Positions 17,545 through 27,300 are shown, counted from the first letter of the stretch. The stretch: DNA of 52,909 nt from Bacteroidota bacterium (GCA_039714315.1 JBDLJM010000007.1:1-52909), one strand, 5' to 3'. Notes: a model not told the origin generated them from the sequence alone. Program-made: numbers and translations.

Positions 17545-17594
17545 AATACCTGATAATATTTTTTTTCACAAAATTATTATCAGGTATTATTTTA
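17545..17594 (+). terminator. Perfect 14-bp stem-loop after the rhodanese gene
   Basis: AATACCTGATAATA (17545-17558) pairs with TATTATCAGGTATT (17575-17588) around a 16-nt T-rich loop, then ATTTT. A partial third copy of CTGATAATA lies just upstream (about 17529-17537). Confidence 0.7.
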
Positions 17595-17661
17595 ATGCTT
17601 TACCATATATTGGTGAAGTTTTTTATAAAAACTAATTCATAAACTATATTTAAATTAACCT

Positions 17662-18078
17662 ATGAAAAGAATACTACTATTGGTTAGTATATTCGCATTG
17701 TGTGCTACTTCAACAACATACGCTCAGGATTCCGGTAACGTAAAAGAAGAGAACCTCCCTTCAAGCCAGGCTGATGTTATAAAAGAAAAATCAATTTCTT
17801 ATTCTTATGTATACATATTTGATACCAGTAATAAGAACGATGTTAAGCTCGAAGAGGCGAAAGAAGGAGAGTTCATCCTTAAAATTTATCAAAATGATTA
17901 TGTAAGTATTCCGGGAGTTGAAGAAAAACAACTAGTGTATAATATCGGTGGTGTATTCATCTCGGAAAACGAGCGTTATACACTACAAATAAATGGAACA
18001 GGTGCGGCAATTGCAGATACCAAAGATTTGAAATTATACTTATACTCTACTGAGGAAATTAAAGATTATAGTAAGTGA
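17662..18078 (+). CDS. Small secreted protein, function unknown
   Basis: A 138-residue protein with a signal peptide MKRILLLVSIFALCATSTTYAQ. The mature protein has an acidic linker and then a strand-rich part with SYSYVYIFDTSN, LVYNIGGVFISENERYTLQINGTG. The IGGVF-type and N-G-T-G turns suggest a small beta sandwich. No cysteines remain after cleavage and no family is recognised. It is convergent with the VanX-like gene. Confidence 0.65.
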   Translation: MKRILLLVSIFALCATSTTYAQDSGNVKEENLPSSQADVIKEKSISYSYVYIFDTSNKNDVKLEEAKEGEFILKIYQNDYVSIPGVEEKQLVYNIGGVFISENERYTLQINGTGAAIADTKDLKLYLYSTEEIKDYSK

Positions 18079-18129
18079 TTTTGTTTTGTTAAATAGTAGT
18101 TTGAAAGTAATCAACAAAAAGTCCAACAT

Positions 18130-18810
18130 CTACAACTCTTCAATACTCAAATCCATCAAATCATAATCTTTCCAGTTATAAAAACTGTAATGCCACCATT
18201 CGTCAACATAGCTAATAAAACCATATTTTTCCATAATTGTTTTAAGCAGTAATCGGCTTGCAAGTGCTTCTTTAGGTAAATCGTTGTACTTGTGCGATGC
18301 CTTTTTAGTAAAATCGTCGAATGGAGTTGGCATTTGCAGGTCTTCTCCGGTTTTTAGGTCAATTATCGTAAGGTCAATTGCAGCTCCCCGATTGTGCACC
18401 GAACCTGTTTTTGGCGATGCTACAAAAGTTTTGTCTTCGTACACCTCGTAAAATTTCACCGTAGCAGCATAAGGACGGTAAGCATCAAAAACTTTTAACC
18501 CCAGTCCGTTTCCGTTTAGTGCTTTCTCTACTTCAGCAAGCTTTTGTGCTATATACTTTCGCATGTATGCCTTCGGCGATTTGTATATAACTTCTCCAGT
18601 AAAATTGTTTGCAGTTGCATAGCGGATATCGAGCCTTATATTTGGAATAACCTTTTTGATATCAACCAGCTCCAATGAATCGTTTTTTGCAACTTTTTCA
18701 TTGTAAATGTCAATATCCGAGATTACGTATAATCCGTATTCGTTTACCTGAGAAGTAGCTGTTGTGCTTAGTAGCAGAAACAGAAATATAGTTTTGATTA
18801 GTTTTTTCAT
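18130..18810 (-). CDS. D-alanyl-D-alanine dipeptidase (VanX/DdpX family)
   Basis: A 226-residue zinc dipeptidase of peptidase family M15D, exported by a signal peptide (MKKLIKTIFLFLLLSTTATS). The whole catalytic set is there: DAYRPYAA with R112, the zinc motif SVHNRGAAIDLT with H139 and D146, and EWWHYSF with catalytic E204 and zinc H207. It would cut D-Ala-D-Ala in the periplasm. VanX is known from vancomycin resistance, but there are no vanH or vanA relatives here. A housekeeping role in recycling D-Ala from the cell wall fits better, as for DdpX in E. coli. Confidence 0.93.
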   Translation of the reverse strand: MKKLIKTIFLFLLLSTTATSQVNEYGLYVISDIDIYNEKVAKNDSLELVDIKKVIPNIRLDIRYATANNFTGEVIYKSPKAYMRKYIAQKLAEVEKALNGNGLGLKVFDAYRPYAATVKFYEVYEDKTFVASPKTGSVHNRGAAIDLTIIDLKTGEDLQMPTPFDDFTKKASHKYNDLPKEALASRLLLKTIMEKYGFISYVDEWWHYSFYNWKDYDLMDLSIEEL

Positions 18811-18950
18811 AGTTTAATTACTTGTTAAGAATGATTTCAGAAAAGTATAAAACATTTTTCATCTTTCAAACCTGCATGCCGGTAAACAGGGATGCAAAAA
18901 TGCTAAGTTGAGGTTAAATAGTAGACATTTATTTCGGGTTATGCAAATAT

Positions 18951-19000
18951 TATCATTGTCAATGCAAATTACATATGCTTAATTTGCATTGATAATGATA
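18951..19000. repeat. 21-bp inverted repeat (hairpin) between the FAD oxidoreductase and dipeptidase genes
   Basis: 18951-18971 is complementary to 18980-19000 over 21 positions with a single G-T wobble and an 8-nt loop. It includes the ATGCAAAT / ATTTGCAT pair. It has no T tract on either side, so it is not a textbook terminator, though it could end the minus-strand oxidoreductase transcript. The remnant described next begins at its right edge. Confidence 0.6.
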
Positions 19001-19001
19001 A

Positions 19002-19157
19002 TTGTTGTATGAATGCTTTTTAGAACTATTCGATAAACAAGAAACATTTTACTTTGATGAGATTCAAAACATAAAAGCATGGGAGACAAAAGCAAGAAGC
19101 GACTTTAGGAGCTTGATGCTTTTACTAGCAGAACAAGCTTGTGATAAAAAGATATAG
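19002..19157 (+). pseudogene. Possible remnant of an AAA_14/DUF4143-type ATPase gene
   Basis: An open stretch of 51 codons without an ATG at its head starts just after a TAA at 18999. It contains TFYFDEIQNIKAWE, close to the Walker B region of AAA_14/DUF4143 ATPases, where FDEIQ followed by a Trp is typical. The codons after it (TKARSDFRSLMLLL) do not continue the family pattern, and the frame stops at 19157. The Walker A part is missing. The following bases (about 19090-19175) look like repeat sequence. The match is one short motif, so this is only a suggestion; there is no other gene between 18811 and 19262. Confidence 0.35.
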
Positions 19158-19262
19158 CGGATAGCGCCAAAAGGCACCAAAAAAAAAGTGAAGAAGTAAT
19201 AATCTACCTCTCCACCTCGTATTTTATAATATGTTGTCTACTAAATCAAACCGATTTATCCA

Positions 19263-22193
19263 CTACGCCAATGCCTCAAACATAATAGCAAGCGGGTGCT
19301 TTGCACTTACTCCCGTACCGTCGTAAATCTGATGACGACAACTTGTACCGGGTGCTGCTATTTGCACATCCTTTGCTGTTTTACGTACCTCAGGGAACAA
19401 TACCATTTCACCGATTTTCATCGACAAATCGTAGTGCTCTTTCTCATATCCGAATGAACCTGCCATACCACAACATCCACTTTGAATTTCCTCTGCCGAA
19501 TAATTTGCCGGGAAGTTCAACATCTCCAATGTGTTTTGTGTTGATGCAATAGCTTTTTGGTGACAGTGCCCGTGAAGACGAGTCATATTTTCAGCCTCAG
19601 TAAACTGCTCTTTTGTTATATTTCCTTTTTCAACTTCGCGCATAAACCACTCTTCGAAAAGCAAGGCATTTTCACCAAGTTTTTTAGCATCGGCATGCAA
19701 TTCTTTACCAACAAGATCAGGGTATTCGTCGCGGAATCCTAAGATTGCCGATGGCTCAAGACCGATAAGTGGAGTTTCCTCGTTAACTATATCTTTAAGA
19801 GCCTTTACATTTTCGATAGCGTATTTCTTTGCCTCACGAATCATACCTTTACTTAAGAAAGTACGAGCCGAATCTTTATGTTTTGGAATTACAACTTCGT
19901 AACCAAGTTTGTTCAACAAACGTATAGCATGAATACCAACATCAGGATCGTTGTAGTTTGTAAACTCGTCGTTAAACAGGTAAACTTTACCTTTTTCACC
20001 TGCGTTTTCAGTAAGTTTATTGTGGTATTTAGAAACAGTTGCAGTATGTACATCCGGTACTCTTCGGTTTGGATGGAAACCAATAGAAGAAACCATCGCT
20101 TTACCGATTACGGGTAACTTAAGCATGAAGTTAGCAATTGGAGCGACGAAAGTACTACTCATCAATTTGTTTAATGCGGGGTTGTATGCAATCATCTTAG
20201 TACGGAATGGAATTCCGTTTGCATCGTAGTAATGTTGCATAAACTCAGCCTTAAGTCTTGTAATATCTACATTCGAAGGGCACTCACTCTTACAGGCTTT
20301 ACAGCTCAAACACAAGTCCATTACTTCGTAAATTTCTTTGTGGTTAAGAGCATCTTTTCCTTTTGGAGTACTCGACATGTAAGTACGCAATACATTGGCA
20401 CGAGCTCTGGTAGTCTGGCTTTCGTTTTTCGAAGCCTGATACGAAGGACACATAGTCCCCCCTATTTCGTGAGACTTTCTACAATCGCCCGATCCGTTAC
20501 ACTTCTCTGCGGCACGTTGGAAACCATCGGTACCTGAGAAATCGAATACTGTTTTTATTTCTTCGTCTTCGTGTGTAACATAGTTTTCGTCGTAACGAAG
20601 GAAAGTGTTCATTGGAGGAGTATCAACTATTTTATTTCTGTTGAAAATCCCTTTTGCATCCCATGAATTCTTAACATCTTTAAAAAGCTGGTAGTTTTTA
20701 TCACCAACCATTAGAGGGATAAACTCTCCACGCAAACGACCGTCACCATGCTCACCACTCAACGATGCATTGAAGCTTTTTGCAAGCTCTGCAAAATCTT
20801 TGGCTACTGTGCGGAACATATCACGCCCTGACTCTTCCTTAAGATTCAGTACAGGTCGTATGTGTAATTCTCCGGTAGAAATATGAGCATAGTAAACTAC
20901 TTCAAGGCCTCTGTTTTTTAATATATCTTCAACTCCTTCTAAATATGCAGGAAGGTCTTCCGGTTTTACGGCAACGTCTTCCACTACAGGAGCGGGTTTA
21001 GGATCACCTTTCATGTTTCCTAAAATACCAAGACCTGCTTTACGCAAATCCCATACTTTATTAACATCATCACCTGTAACAAGCGGAAAATGGTATCCGA
21101 AGCCTGCTTCGCGTAAAGAAGCTTCAACCTCTTTAGCACATTTATGAAGTTCTTCTTCAGACTCTCTTGAGAATTCAACAATCAATAAAGCTCCGGGCTC
21201 ACCTTCGATGAAGAAACGGTTTTTTACCTGAGTTTTATTTTTCTTTGTAAGCTCTATAATAACACTGTCGATAAGCTCAATAGCATTTGGCTTGTGTTTT
21301 AAAGCAACAATATTTCCTTTGGCTGCATCAGCAACACTATCCATATGTACGCAAACCAATCCTGTGTGTTTTGGAGGAAGTTCTACAAGGTTAACTTTAA
21401 TCTTTGTAGTAAATGCTAAAGTTCCTTCACTACCCGCCAAAAGCTGGTTAAAGTTGAATGCTTTATCAGAATCACCGAAAACCTCGTTATTCAATAACAG
21501 ATCTATTGCATAACCAGTATTTCTTCGTTTTATATCTTTATCAGGGAATTCTCTTTCAATTTCCTCAACGTTTTCTTTGTTCGAAAGCATTTCGTATACA
21601 TCCCTGTACAATTTACTTTCAAAAGAATCGCCTTTCATTTTTGATTCAAATTCAACTTTAGTAATATCTCCAAAGGTAACTTCGCTACCATCGCTCAATA
21701 TCACATCAGTTTCTATTGTATGCATACGTGTATCGCCGTACATCAATGAGTTTGCACCCAAAGAATTGTTACCCAACATTCCCCCGATGTTACAACGATT
21801 GGCAGTTGACGTTTCCGGAGTAAAAAACAATCCGTGCTCTTTTAAAGCAAGATTAAGTTCGTCACGAACAACACCCGGTTCAACAATAGCATACTTTTCT
21901 TCAGGGTTGATTTCGATAATCTTAGTCATATACTTCGAAATATCTACAACCAAACCATTACCTACAACCTGTCCTGCCAATGAAGTACCGGCAGCACGTG
22001 GAATAAGATTTATATTATGTTTGTTAGCAAAATCGATAATGATTTTGATGTCTTCTTTATCTTTTGGACGAGTTATTCCAATAGGCTTTTCGCGATACGC
22101 CGATGCGTCTGTTGAATAAACTACCTTTTGGATTTCATCTAAAAGGATATCTCCTTTTAGATTTTTGCCTAACTCTACTAACTCTGAATGCAT
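19263..22193 (-). CDS. FAD-binding and Fe-S oxidoreductase (GlcD-GlcF fusion; 2-hydroxyacid dehydrogenase type)
   Basis: A fusion protein of 976 residues from the ATG at 22193; an upstream in-frame ATG at 22232 would add 13 odd residues. The first half (to about 530) is an FAD-linked oxidase: PCMH domain with PRAAGTSLAGQVVGNGLVVDIS and TANRCNIGGMLGNNSLG, then the C-terminal cap with SGEHGDGRLRGEF. The second half has 4Fe-4S motifs, including CLSCKACKSECPSNVD, and two CCG-type modules (HGHCHQKA and GCCGMAGSFGYEKEH). This arrangement oxidises D-lactate, glycolate or D-2-hydroxyglutarate and passes electrons to quinone. The substrate cannot be chosen from the sequence. It stands alone. Confidence 0.9.
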   Translation of the reverse strand: MHSELVELGKNLKGDILLDEIQKVVYSTDASAYREKPIGITRPKDKEDIKIIIDFANKHNINLIPRAAGTSLAGQVVGNGLVVDISKYMTKIIEINPEEKYAIVEPGVVRDELNLALKEHGLFFTPETSTANRCNIGGMLGNNSLGANSLMYGDTRMHTIETDVILSDGSEVTFGDITKVEFESKMKGDSFESKLYRDVYEMLSNKENVEEIEREFPDKDIKRRNTGYAIDLLLNNEVFGDSDKAFNFNQLLAGSEGTLAFTTKIKVNLVELPPKHTGLVCVHMDSVADAAKGNIVALKHKPNAIELIDSVIIELTKKNKTQVKNRFFIEGEPGALLIVEFSRESEEELHKCAKEVEASLREAGFGYHFPLVTGDDVNKVWDLRKAGLGILGNMKGDPKPAPVVEDVAVKPEDLPAYLEGVEDILKNRGLEVVYYAHISTGELHIRPVLNLKEESGRDMFRTVAKDFAELAKSFNASLSGEHGDGRLRGEFIPLMVGDKNYQLFKDVKNSWDAKGIFNRNKIVDTPPMNTFLRYDENYVTHEDEEIKTVFDFSGTDGFQRAAEKCNGSGDCRKSHEIGGTMCPSYQASKNESQTTRARANVLRTYMSSTPKGKDALNHKEIYEVMDLCLSCKACKSECPSNVDITRLKAEFMQHYYDANGIPFRTKMIAYNPALNKLMSSTFVAPIANFMLKLPVIGKAMVSSIGFHPNRRVPDVHTATVSKYHNKLTENAGEKGKVYLFNDEFTNYNDPDVGIHAIRLLNKLGYEVVIPKHKDSARTFLSKGMIREAKKYAIENVKALKDIVNEETPLIGLEPSAILGFRDEYPDLVGKELHADAKKLGENALLFEEWFMREVEKGNITKEQFTEAENMTRLHGHCHQKAIASTQNTLEMLNFPANYSAEEIQSGCCGMAGSFGYEKEHYDLSMKIGEMVLFPEVRKTAKDVQIAAPGTSCRHQIYDGTGVSAKHPLAIMFEALA

Positions 22194-22581
22194 GACAATT
22201 ATCTTTATTTTGAATCTGCAAAGATAATCCAAATAAACAAGTAAAAGTGCTGAATCTCCAATATTTACACGGATAAACCAACTATACTAATGTGTAACTC
22301 ATAAGGTAAAATGAATAAATAATTTTCCAGTCTTAAATAATGATTTCATCCTAAATTTTAATTGTTCTGTCGAAAAAAAAGCTCTTATCGCAGTGAAAAA
22401 CACCAAGATTATCCTAAATTAATTTAAATTTCATATTGAAATTAAACACCATGCAATACTTGAATAATGTAAGTTTGTAATATTTTTATTATAGCATATT
22501 TTTTCTATTGCTATTAAATGAATACTAAAAATTGCGGATTTTAATTAATTCGCAATTCTCCGATAGAATATACTTATAAAT

Positions 22582-22611
22582 AAAAAGACCTGCTATGAAA
22601 CATAACAGGTC
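22582..22611 (-). terminator. Rho-independent terminator of the ompA-like gene
   Basis: Read on the minus strand, GACCTGTTATG pairs with CATAGCAGGTC (one wobble) around a 3-nt loop, then TTTTT. It lies 25 bp after the ompA stop. The rest of the 440-bp gap (22194-22636) is AT-rich with no recognisable gene. Confidence 0.85.
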
Positions 22612-22636
22612 AAATATCTTTTATACTTTACGTATC

Positions 22637-24079
22637 TTATCTTTTTACCTTAAAATCAACTCTTCTGTTTATTGAATAATAGGTATCTTTCTTTGTCAGC
22701 GGTCGATCCTCCCCAAGACTTTTCACTTCAAATTTGGATTTATCTACTCCATAAACATCTACAAGGTGTTTAACAACTGCCTCAGCTCTCCTAATACCAA
22801 GCTTTCTGTTATATTCGTCAGGGCCACTCTGATCAGTATATCCAACTACATCAAGATTCAATTCAGGATCCGCAAATAATAGCTTAGCGATCACTACCAG
22901 ATCCTTGTGCATTCTATAATCAACCGAAGAGGAGTTCAGTTTAAAATAAACAGAAGGGATCAATGCTTCTACCAGACTACCCCCTCTGATTGTTTTCCCC
23001 TGCCAGTTTACAAAAGCACCTTCCTCAGAGTCCGGCTCAATATCTCTACTATTTCCTACACCGTCGTTATCTGAATCTATCTCTTTCCCATACTGATCGG
23101 TATCTACTCCTACCGCCGTAAAAGGTTCTATATCTTTATAATCAGGAATACCATCTCTATCTGCATCTAAGGCACGCCCATTTCCTGCAACCATTATTCC
23201 TTCAGGGGTTTCATTATCTACATCAAACATATCGGCAACACCATCATTATCGGTATCAGTTGATATTCCATCTACTTTAGATTCTAAAACATCTATCCGG
23301 GATAAATTTTCATCCAAAGGATCTGTCCAGTCAAGTGCCCGTTCTTTTTTTCCTATTTTCCATACTAAGGAAAGAGAAGTATAATAACTCCAATCAAACT
23401 GGGAAGTTCCATACACCTGCCCGTCAAAATTATCATCGTTATAATGAGTAAAAGTCTCTCTAAGTTCCAGGTCAAAATTCTTTGATAGCCTATATTTGAG
23501 ACTCATCCCAAGTGGTATTGAAAAAACTCTTGTATAAGTATCGGTTTTCTCTCCGTTGTTAGCCCAATCCACATTGTATATAGGGTCTTCGTAACTTGTA
23601 AAATAAGCCTTATGATAAGTAATTCCAAAACCGGGGTAAACAGCAAAATTCCATTTTCTCTGATAGTTATTCCCTGAGAAGATCAGGTTACTTAAATTAA
23701 TAACCAAATTCATATTTCCGGTAATAAACGGTGTACTCGACTCTCCGTTTAACTCCAAAATATTTTCCTTGAACTTATCAGGATAAGTATTTGACGTCCC
23801 CATAATCCCCTGAAATTCTAAGCCTAAGGAAGCATTAAACATTTTGGCAACATACAGGTGATACCCCAAATCGAAAGAGCTCTTACTCGCTCCATAGGTT
23901 TTTAAGTCGCCGGAGGTAATAATATTCCCAACTCCAAAGCTTATAGCCCATGAATTAAAATTTGATTTACTAAGTGGTGAGATCGGCTCCGGTTCGTCGT
24001 CTTGAGAAACATCCTGAGCGTTGATTGTAAATGAGAGCAATAAAAGGGGTAATAAGACAAATTGCAATATTCTTATCAT
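22637..24079 (-). CDS. OmpA-family outer-membrane protein with thrombospondin type 3 repeats
   Basis: A 480-residue envelope protein. The ATG at 24079 gives a good signal peptide (MIRILQFVLLPLLLLSFTINAQ); the longer frame from 24118 is less likely. A membrane beta-barrel follows (about 40-265). Next come calcium-binding TSP3 repeats with DTDNDGVAD, DADRDGIPD and DSDNDGVGN, then an OmpA peptidoglycan-binding domain at the C-terminus: YFKLNSSSVDYRMHKDL, VVGYTDQSGPDEYNRKLGIRRAEAV and INRRVDFKV. It tethers the outer membrane to peptidoglycan, as is usual in Bacteroidota. It may form a unit with the kinase gene upstream (gap about 80 bp), but it has a terminator of its own. Confidence 0.92.
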   Translation of the reverse strand: MIRILQFVLLPLLLLSFTINAQDVSQDDEPEPISPLSKSNFNSWAISFGVGNIITSGDLKTYGASKSSFDLGYHLYVAKMFNASLGLEFQGIMGTSNTYPDKFKENILELNGESSTPFITGNMNLVINLSNLIFSGNNYQRKWNFAVYPGFGITYHKAYFTSYEDPIYNVDWANNGEKTDTYTRVFSIPLGMSLKYRLSKNFDLELRETFTHYNDDNFDGQVYGTSQFDWSYYTSLSLVWKIGKKERALDWTDPLDENLSRIDVLESKVDGISTDTDNDGVADMFDVDNETPEGIMVAGNGRALDADRDGIPDYKDIEPFTAVGVDTDQYGKEIDSDNDGVGNSRDIEPDSEEGAFVNWQGKTIRGGSLVEALIPSVYFKLNSSSVDYRMHKDLVVIAKLLFADPELNLDVVGYTDQSGPDEYNRKLGIRRAEAVVKHLVDVYGVDKSKFEVKSLGEDRPLTKKDTYYSINRRVDFKVKR

Positions 24080-24162
24080 AATTAAGGTTTTAGTAGACAC
24101 ATTCTGGAATACAAACAAAAATAGAAATTATTCTCAATTAGGATACTACTTTTCCTACAAAT

Positions 24163-24798
24163 TTACAAACAAACAAAAGAATAGTTATCAACATGTGTTT
24201 TTTCAAGAATTAAATCTTTAATTCTCTCATAATCTTTCTTATTTTCAACAAAATCAATATTACTGACGTCTACTACCAGAATTTTTAAATCAAGTTGTTT
24301 TCTAATAAACTCAATATAGCCTTTATGTATATCCTCCAAATAATCTACCTGAATATCCTGCTCATAACTTCTACCCCGTTTTTTAATATTTTTCAATAAC
24401 CTGTCAGTATCCTGATGCAGGTAAACAAACAGATCCGGCTTTGCCAGATTTTTATACATCATAAAAAACAATCGGCGATACAGTTCATATTCCTCGGGCT
24501 CGAGATTAATCTCAGCAAATATGAGAGATTTAAACATATAATAATCCGAAACGATAAAAGGAGAAAAAAGATCCGGTTGAGAAGTTTCATCATTCAACTG
24601 CTGATAACGTTCTGCCAAAAAAGACATCTCCAATGGAAAGGCATATTTTTTTGGATCCTTATAAAATTTTGGTAGAAAGGGGTTGTCAGCAAATTGCTCA
24701 ATAATGAGTTTTGCCCCAAATTCATTAGAGATCATCGTACTTAAAGATGTTTTCCCTGAACCAATGTTCCCTTCTATCGCAATAAAGTTATTCTGCAT
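24163..24798 (-). CDS. Deoxynucleoside kinase
   Basis: A P-loop kinase of 211 residues from the ATG at 24798. It has IAIEGNIGSGKTSLST (Walker A), then the motif FLAERYQQLND, DYYMFKSLIFAEINL, the lid-side region KKRGRSYEQDIQVDYLEDIHKGY and VVDVSNIDF. This order is that of the dGK/dCK/dAK family, which phosphorylates deoxynucleosides to dNMPs for salvage. Which base is preferred is not evident. It starts 18 bp after the folK stop on the same strand, so the two are probably cotranscribed. Confidence 0.9.
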   Translation of the reverse strand: MQNNFIAIEGNIGSGKTSLSTMISNEFGAKLIIEQFADNPFLPKFYKDPKKYAFPLEMSFLAERYQQLNDETSQPDLFSPFIVSDYYMFKSLIFAEINLEPEEYELYRRLFFMMYKNLAKPDLFVYLHQDTDRLLKNIKKRGRSYEQDIQVDYLEDIHKGYIEFIRKQLDLKILVVDVSNIDFVENKKDYERIKDLILEKTHVDNYSFVCL

Positions 24799-24816
24799 TA
24801 CCAACAAGTTTTTTCT

Positions 24817-25335
24817 TTAGAGTACTTTTATCACACTTTCCTGATCTTTACAATCTTTAAGCAATTCATTAATACTTTTCCTTTCTGTGGGATGAATTAT
24901 ATTCCCAGCAATTTCAGCCAAAGGATACAGAACAAAATTACGCATTGTCATTCGTGGATGTGGAACAATAAGCAGGTCATTATTTATGACTAAATCATCT
25001 ATCAGTAAAATATCAAGATCTATAGTTCGCGACAAATAACCTTCACCATCTCCATGTCTGTTTCTACCAAGTTCAGTTTCTATTTCCAAAAGAGTTCTCA
25101 TTATAGTATTTGCCTCCATTTCGGATTTTACACAAATAACCCTATTGAGAAATTCACCAACCGAATCGGTCAATGAACCCGCCGAAGTGTCGAATCCCCA
25201 TGGAGATGTCTGATAAAAGGCTGAAAATTTTACTATAGAACCAATTTCATGATCAATTCTCTTTGAAGCCTTTTCAATAAACCCTCTTTTGTCTCCCAGA
25301 TTAGACCCTAATATTATGTAAACATTTCTTTCCAA
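24817..25335 (-). CDS. folK: 2-amino-4-hydroxy-6-hydroxymethyldihydropteridine diphosphokinase
   Basis: A 172-residue HPPK, which transfers pyrophosphate from ATP to the hydroxymethyl pterin in folate synthesis. The hallmarks are present: ILGSNLGDKRGFIEKA at the start, FYQTSPWGF, LLEIETELGRNRHGDGEGYLSRTIDLDILL (the metal and ATP loop, given by its key motifs RTIDLDILL) and PHPRMTMRNFVLYPLAEI. Length is normal. The usual partners folB/folP are not adjacent; here it heads a two-gene unit with the deoxynucleoside kinase. Upstream a TTTG and a TATTTG, 17 bp apart, resemble a Bacteroidota promoter placed close to the start. Confidence 0.95.
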   Translation of the reverse strand: MERNVYIILGSNLGDKRGFIEKASKRIDHEIGSIVKFSAFYQTSPWGFDTSAGSLTDSVGEFLNRVICVKSEMEANTIMRTLLEIETELGRNRHGDGEGYLSRTIDLDILLIDDLVINNDLLIVPHPRMTMRNFVLYPLAEIAGNIIHPTERKSINELLKDCKDQESVIKVL

Positions 25336-25465
25336 TACAAATAATTATCACTGTGGTTGGCAAAAATAGTTATTCTGACAATAATTGTTTAAGCATGTGG
25401 ATAGATTTTATTAACTAAATCTATATATTAGCTTTTCAGATTAACCAGAAACAAACTTCTTTCGC

Positions 25466-27241
25466 ATGAAACAATTTTTCAAATTTACTTTTGCTACGGT
25501 ACTGGGTGTATTCTTAGCATGGATTATATTTATTTTCCTACTGGTGGGGATAGCTTCACTTATGTCGGGAGGTGATGACACAAAAACAATAGCGGAAAAC
25601 TCAGTTTTAGAGCTCGATCTATCTCCACAGATTTTCGATAAGGTGAATGATGACCCATTTGCTGATTTTAACCCAATGAAAATTGATTCGGAGAAACCTC
25701 TTGAATTGTTATGTGTATTAAATAATATCGAAAAGGCAAAAGATGACCCGAAGATAAAAGGTATAGCAATAACAAGTGGAATTATCTCTGCCGGATCTTC
25801 ACACCTTACAGCTATTAGAAACAAGCTAAAAGAATTTAAAGATTCGGGTAAGTTCATTATTGCTTATTCGGATATTTATACGCAAAAAGGCTATTGGCTG
25901 AGTTCCGTTGCTGATACTGTCTTCCTGAATCCGGTTGGGAGTTTGCAATTTAAAGGGCTAGCCGCTGAAATAACCTTTTTCAAAAAGTTTCAGGATAAAT
26001 ATGGAGTAAAATTTGATGTAATCAGACACGGAAAATACAAAAGTGCAGTAGAGCCCTTTATAGAAGATAAAATGAGTGAGGCAAACCGCCAACAAACATC
26101 AGCTTTAATCGGTTCAATATGGAACACTTACCTGAATGACATATCCGAATCCAGAGGTATTTCAATTGAAAAATTAAATGAATTTGCCGACATGAGAGAC
26201 GCTGAACTACCTATTGATGCAATGACTAAGAGATTAATAGATAGAGTAAGCTACGAGAATGATTTTTATAATTCAATAAACCATGCCATAGGAGAACCTC
26301 TAAATTCAAAACCTGAACTTGTATCTTTAAAAGATTACCGAAAGGTGAAACCAACGGTAAAAAAAGAGTTCTCTAGAGATAAAATTGCAATAATCTACGC
26401 TGAAGGCAATATTATTTATTCTCAGGCTGAGGCTTTTGGCAGTGATAAGGTTGTAAAACCTCAACAAATGGTAAAAGCAATTCGAGAACTCAAAAACGAC
26501 AAAAAGGTTAAAGGTGTAGTATTAAGGGTAAATTCAGGAGGAGGAAGCGCTCTTACAAGCGATTTGATCTGGCACGAACTGGAATTATTAAAAGAGATAA
26601 AACCATATGTTGTTTCCTTTGGAAATGTTGCTGCTTCAGGCGGATATTATATTGCATGTGGTGCTGATAAAATATATGCTCAGGAAAACACAATTACAGG
26701 ATCTATAGGAGTATTTGGAATGCTGCCAAATCTGGAAAAAGCAGCAGAAAATATGGGTATTACAAGCGAAGTAGTATCTACAAATAAACAATCTTTCGAC
26801 TTCTCCCTAATAAAAGGTGCTTCTCCCGAAATTAAACAACTTATCTTAAGAAGTATTGAAAACACCTATAAAACATTTGTTACCAGAGTTGTAAACGGCA
26901 GAAAGATGAAATTCGAAGATGTTGACGCTATTGGTCAGGGACGTGTTTGGAGTGGAAAAGACGGAATAGAAATAGGACTGGTAGATGAAATAGGTGGCTT
27001 AGAAGATGCAATTGCACATGTTGCAGAAAAAGCAGAACTCGAGAATTACAGATTAGTAAGTTACCCGAAAGAAGAAGATAAATACAAAAAATTATTGGAA
27101 AGTTTTAGCAGCGAGGCTAAACTATACCTTATAAAAGAAGAACTCGGAGATGATGCATATAAATTATACTCCGATTATAAGTCGTACATAAACAGTGAAG
27201 GTATTCAGGCCCGAATCCCTTTCAATATCACGATTAATTAA
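25466..27241 (+). CDS. sppA: Signal peptide peptidase SppA, 67K type
   Basis: A membrane-bound serine protease that clears cleaved signal peptides. 591 residues, the long (67K) form with two S49 domains. An N-terminal transmembrane segment (about 8-33) anchors it. The catalytic Lys is K192 in GKYKSAVEPF in the first repeat, and the nucleophile is S391 in NVAASGGYYIACGADKI in the second, matching the E. coli K209/S409 arrangement. The motif ITGSIGVFGMLPN follows. It is monocistronic and ends in a 12-bp stem terminator. It is divergent from folK. Confidence 0.95.
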   Translation: MKQFFKFTFATVLGVFLAWIIFIFLLVGIASLMSGGDDTKTIAENSVLELDLSPQIFDKVNDDPFADFNPMKIDSEKPLELLCVLNNIEKAKDDPKIKGIAITSGIISAGSSHLTAIRNKLKEFKDSGKFIIAYSDIYTQKGYWLSSVADTVFLNPVGSLQFKGLAAEITFFKKFQDKYGVKFDVIRHGKYKSAVEPFIEDKMSEANRQQTSALIGSIWNTYLNDISESRGISIEKLNEFADMRDAELPIDAMTKRLIDRVSYENDFYNSINHAIGEPLNSKPELVSLKDYRKVKPTVKKEFSRDKIAIIYAEGNIIYSQAEAFGSDKVVKPQQMVKAIRELKNDKKVKGVVLRVNSGGGSALTSDLIWHELELLKEIKPYVVSFGNVAASGGYYIACGADKIYAQENTITGSIGVFGMLPNLEKAAENMGITSEVVSTNKQSFDFSLIKGASPEIKQLILRSIENTYKTFVTRVVNGRKMKFEDVDAIGQGRVWSGKDGIEIGLVDEIGGLEDAIAHVAEKAELENYRLVSYPKEEDKYKKLLESFSSEAKLYLIKEELGDDAYKLYSDYKSYINSEGIQARIPFNITIN

Positions 27242-27255
27242 CAGGTAATAAACAA

Positions 27256-27300
27256 TAGAAACCCCATTAATATTAAGTTCACACTGATGGGGTTTCTATA
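27256..27300 (+). terminator. Terminator after sppA
   Basis: TAGAAACCCCAT (27256-27267) pairs perfectly with ATGGGGTTTCTA (27287-27298), 19-nt loop, flanked by T-rich sequence. Confidence 0.75.

Noticed and set aside
18130-18810. Vancomycin-resistance cluster suggested by the VanX-like dipeptidase
   Set aside because: No vanH, vanA/B or VanRS genes nearby; housekeeping D-Ala recycling is the simpler reading.
21577-22119. 180-codon antisense frame inside the FAD/Fe-S oxidoreductase gene
   Set aside because: The minus-strand gene has full domain motifs over this range; the plus frame has none.
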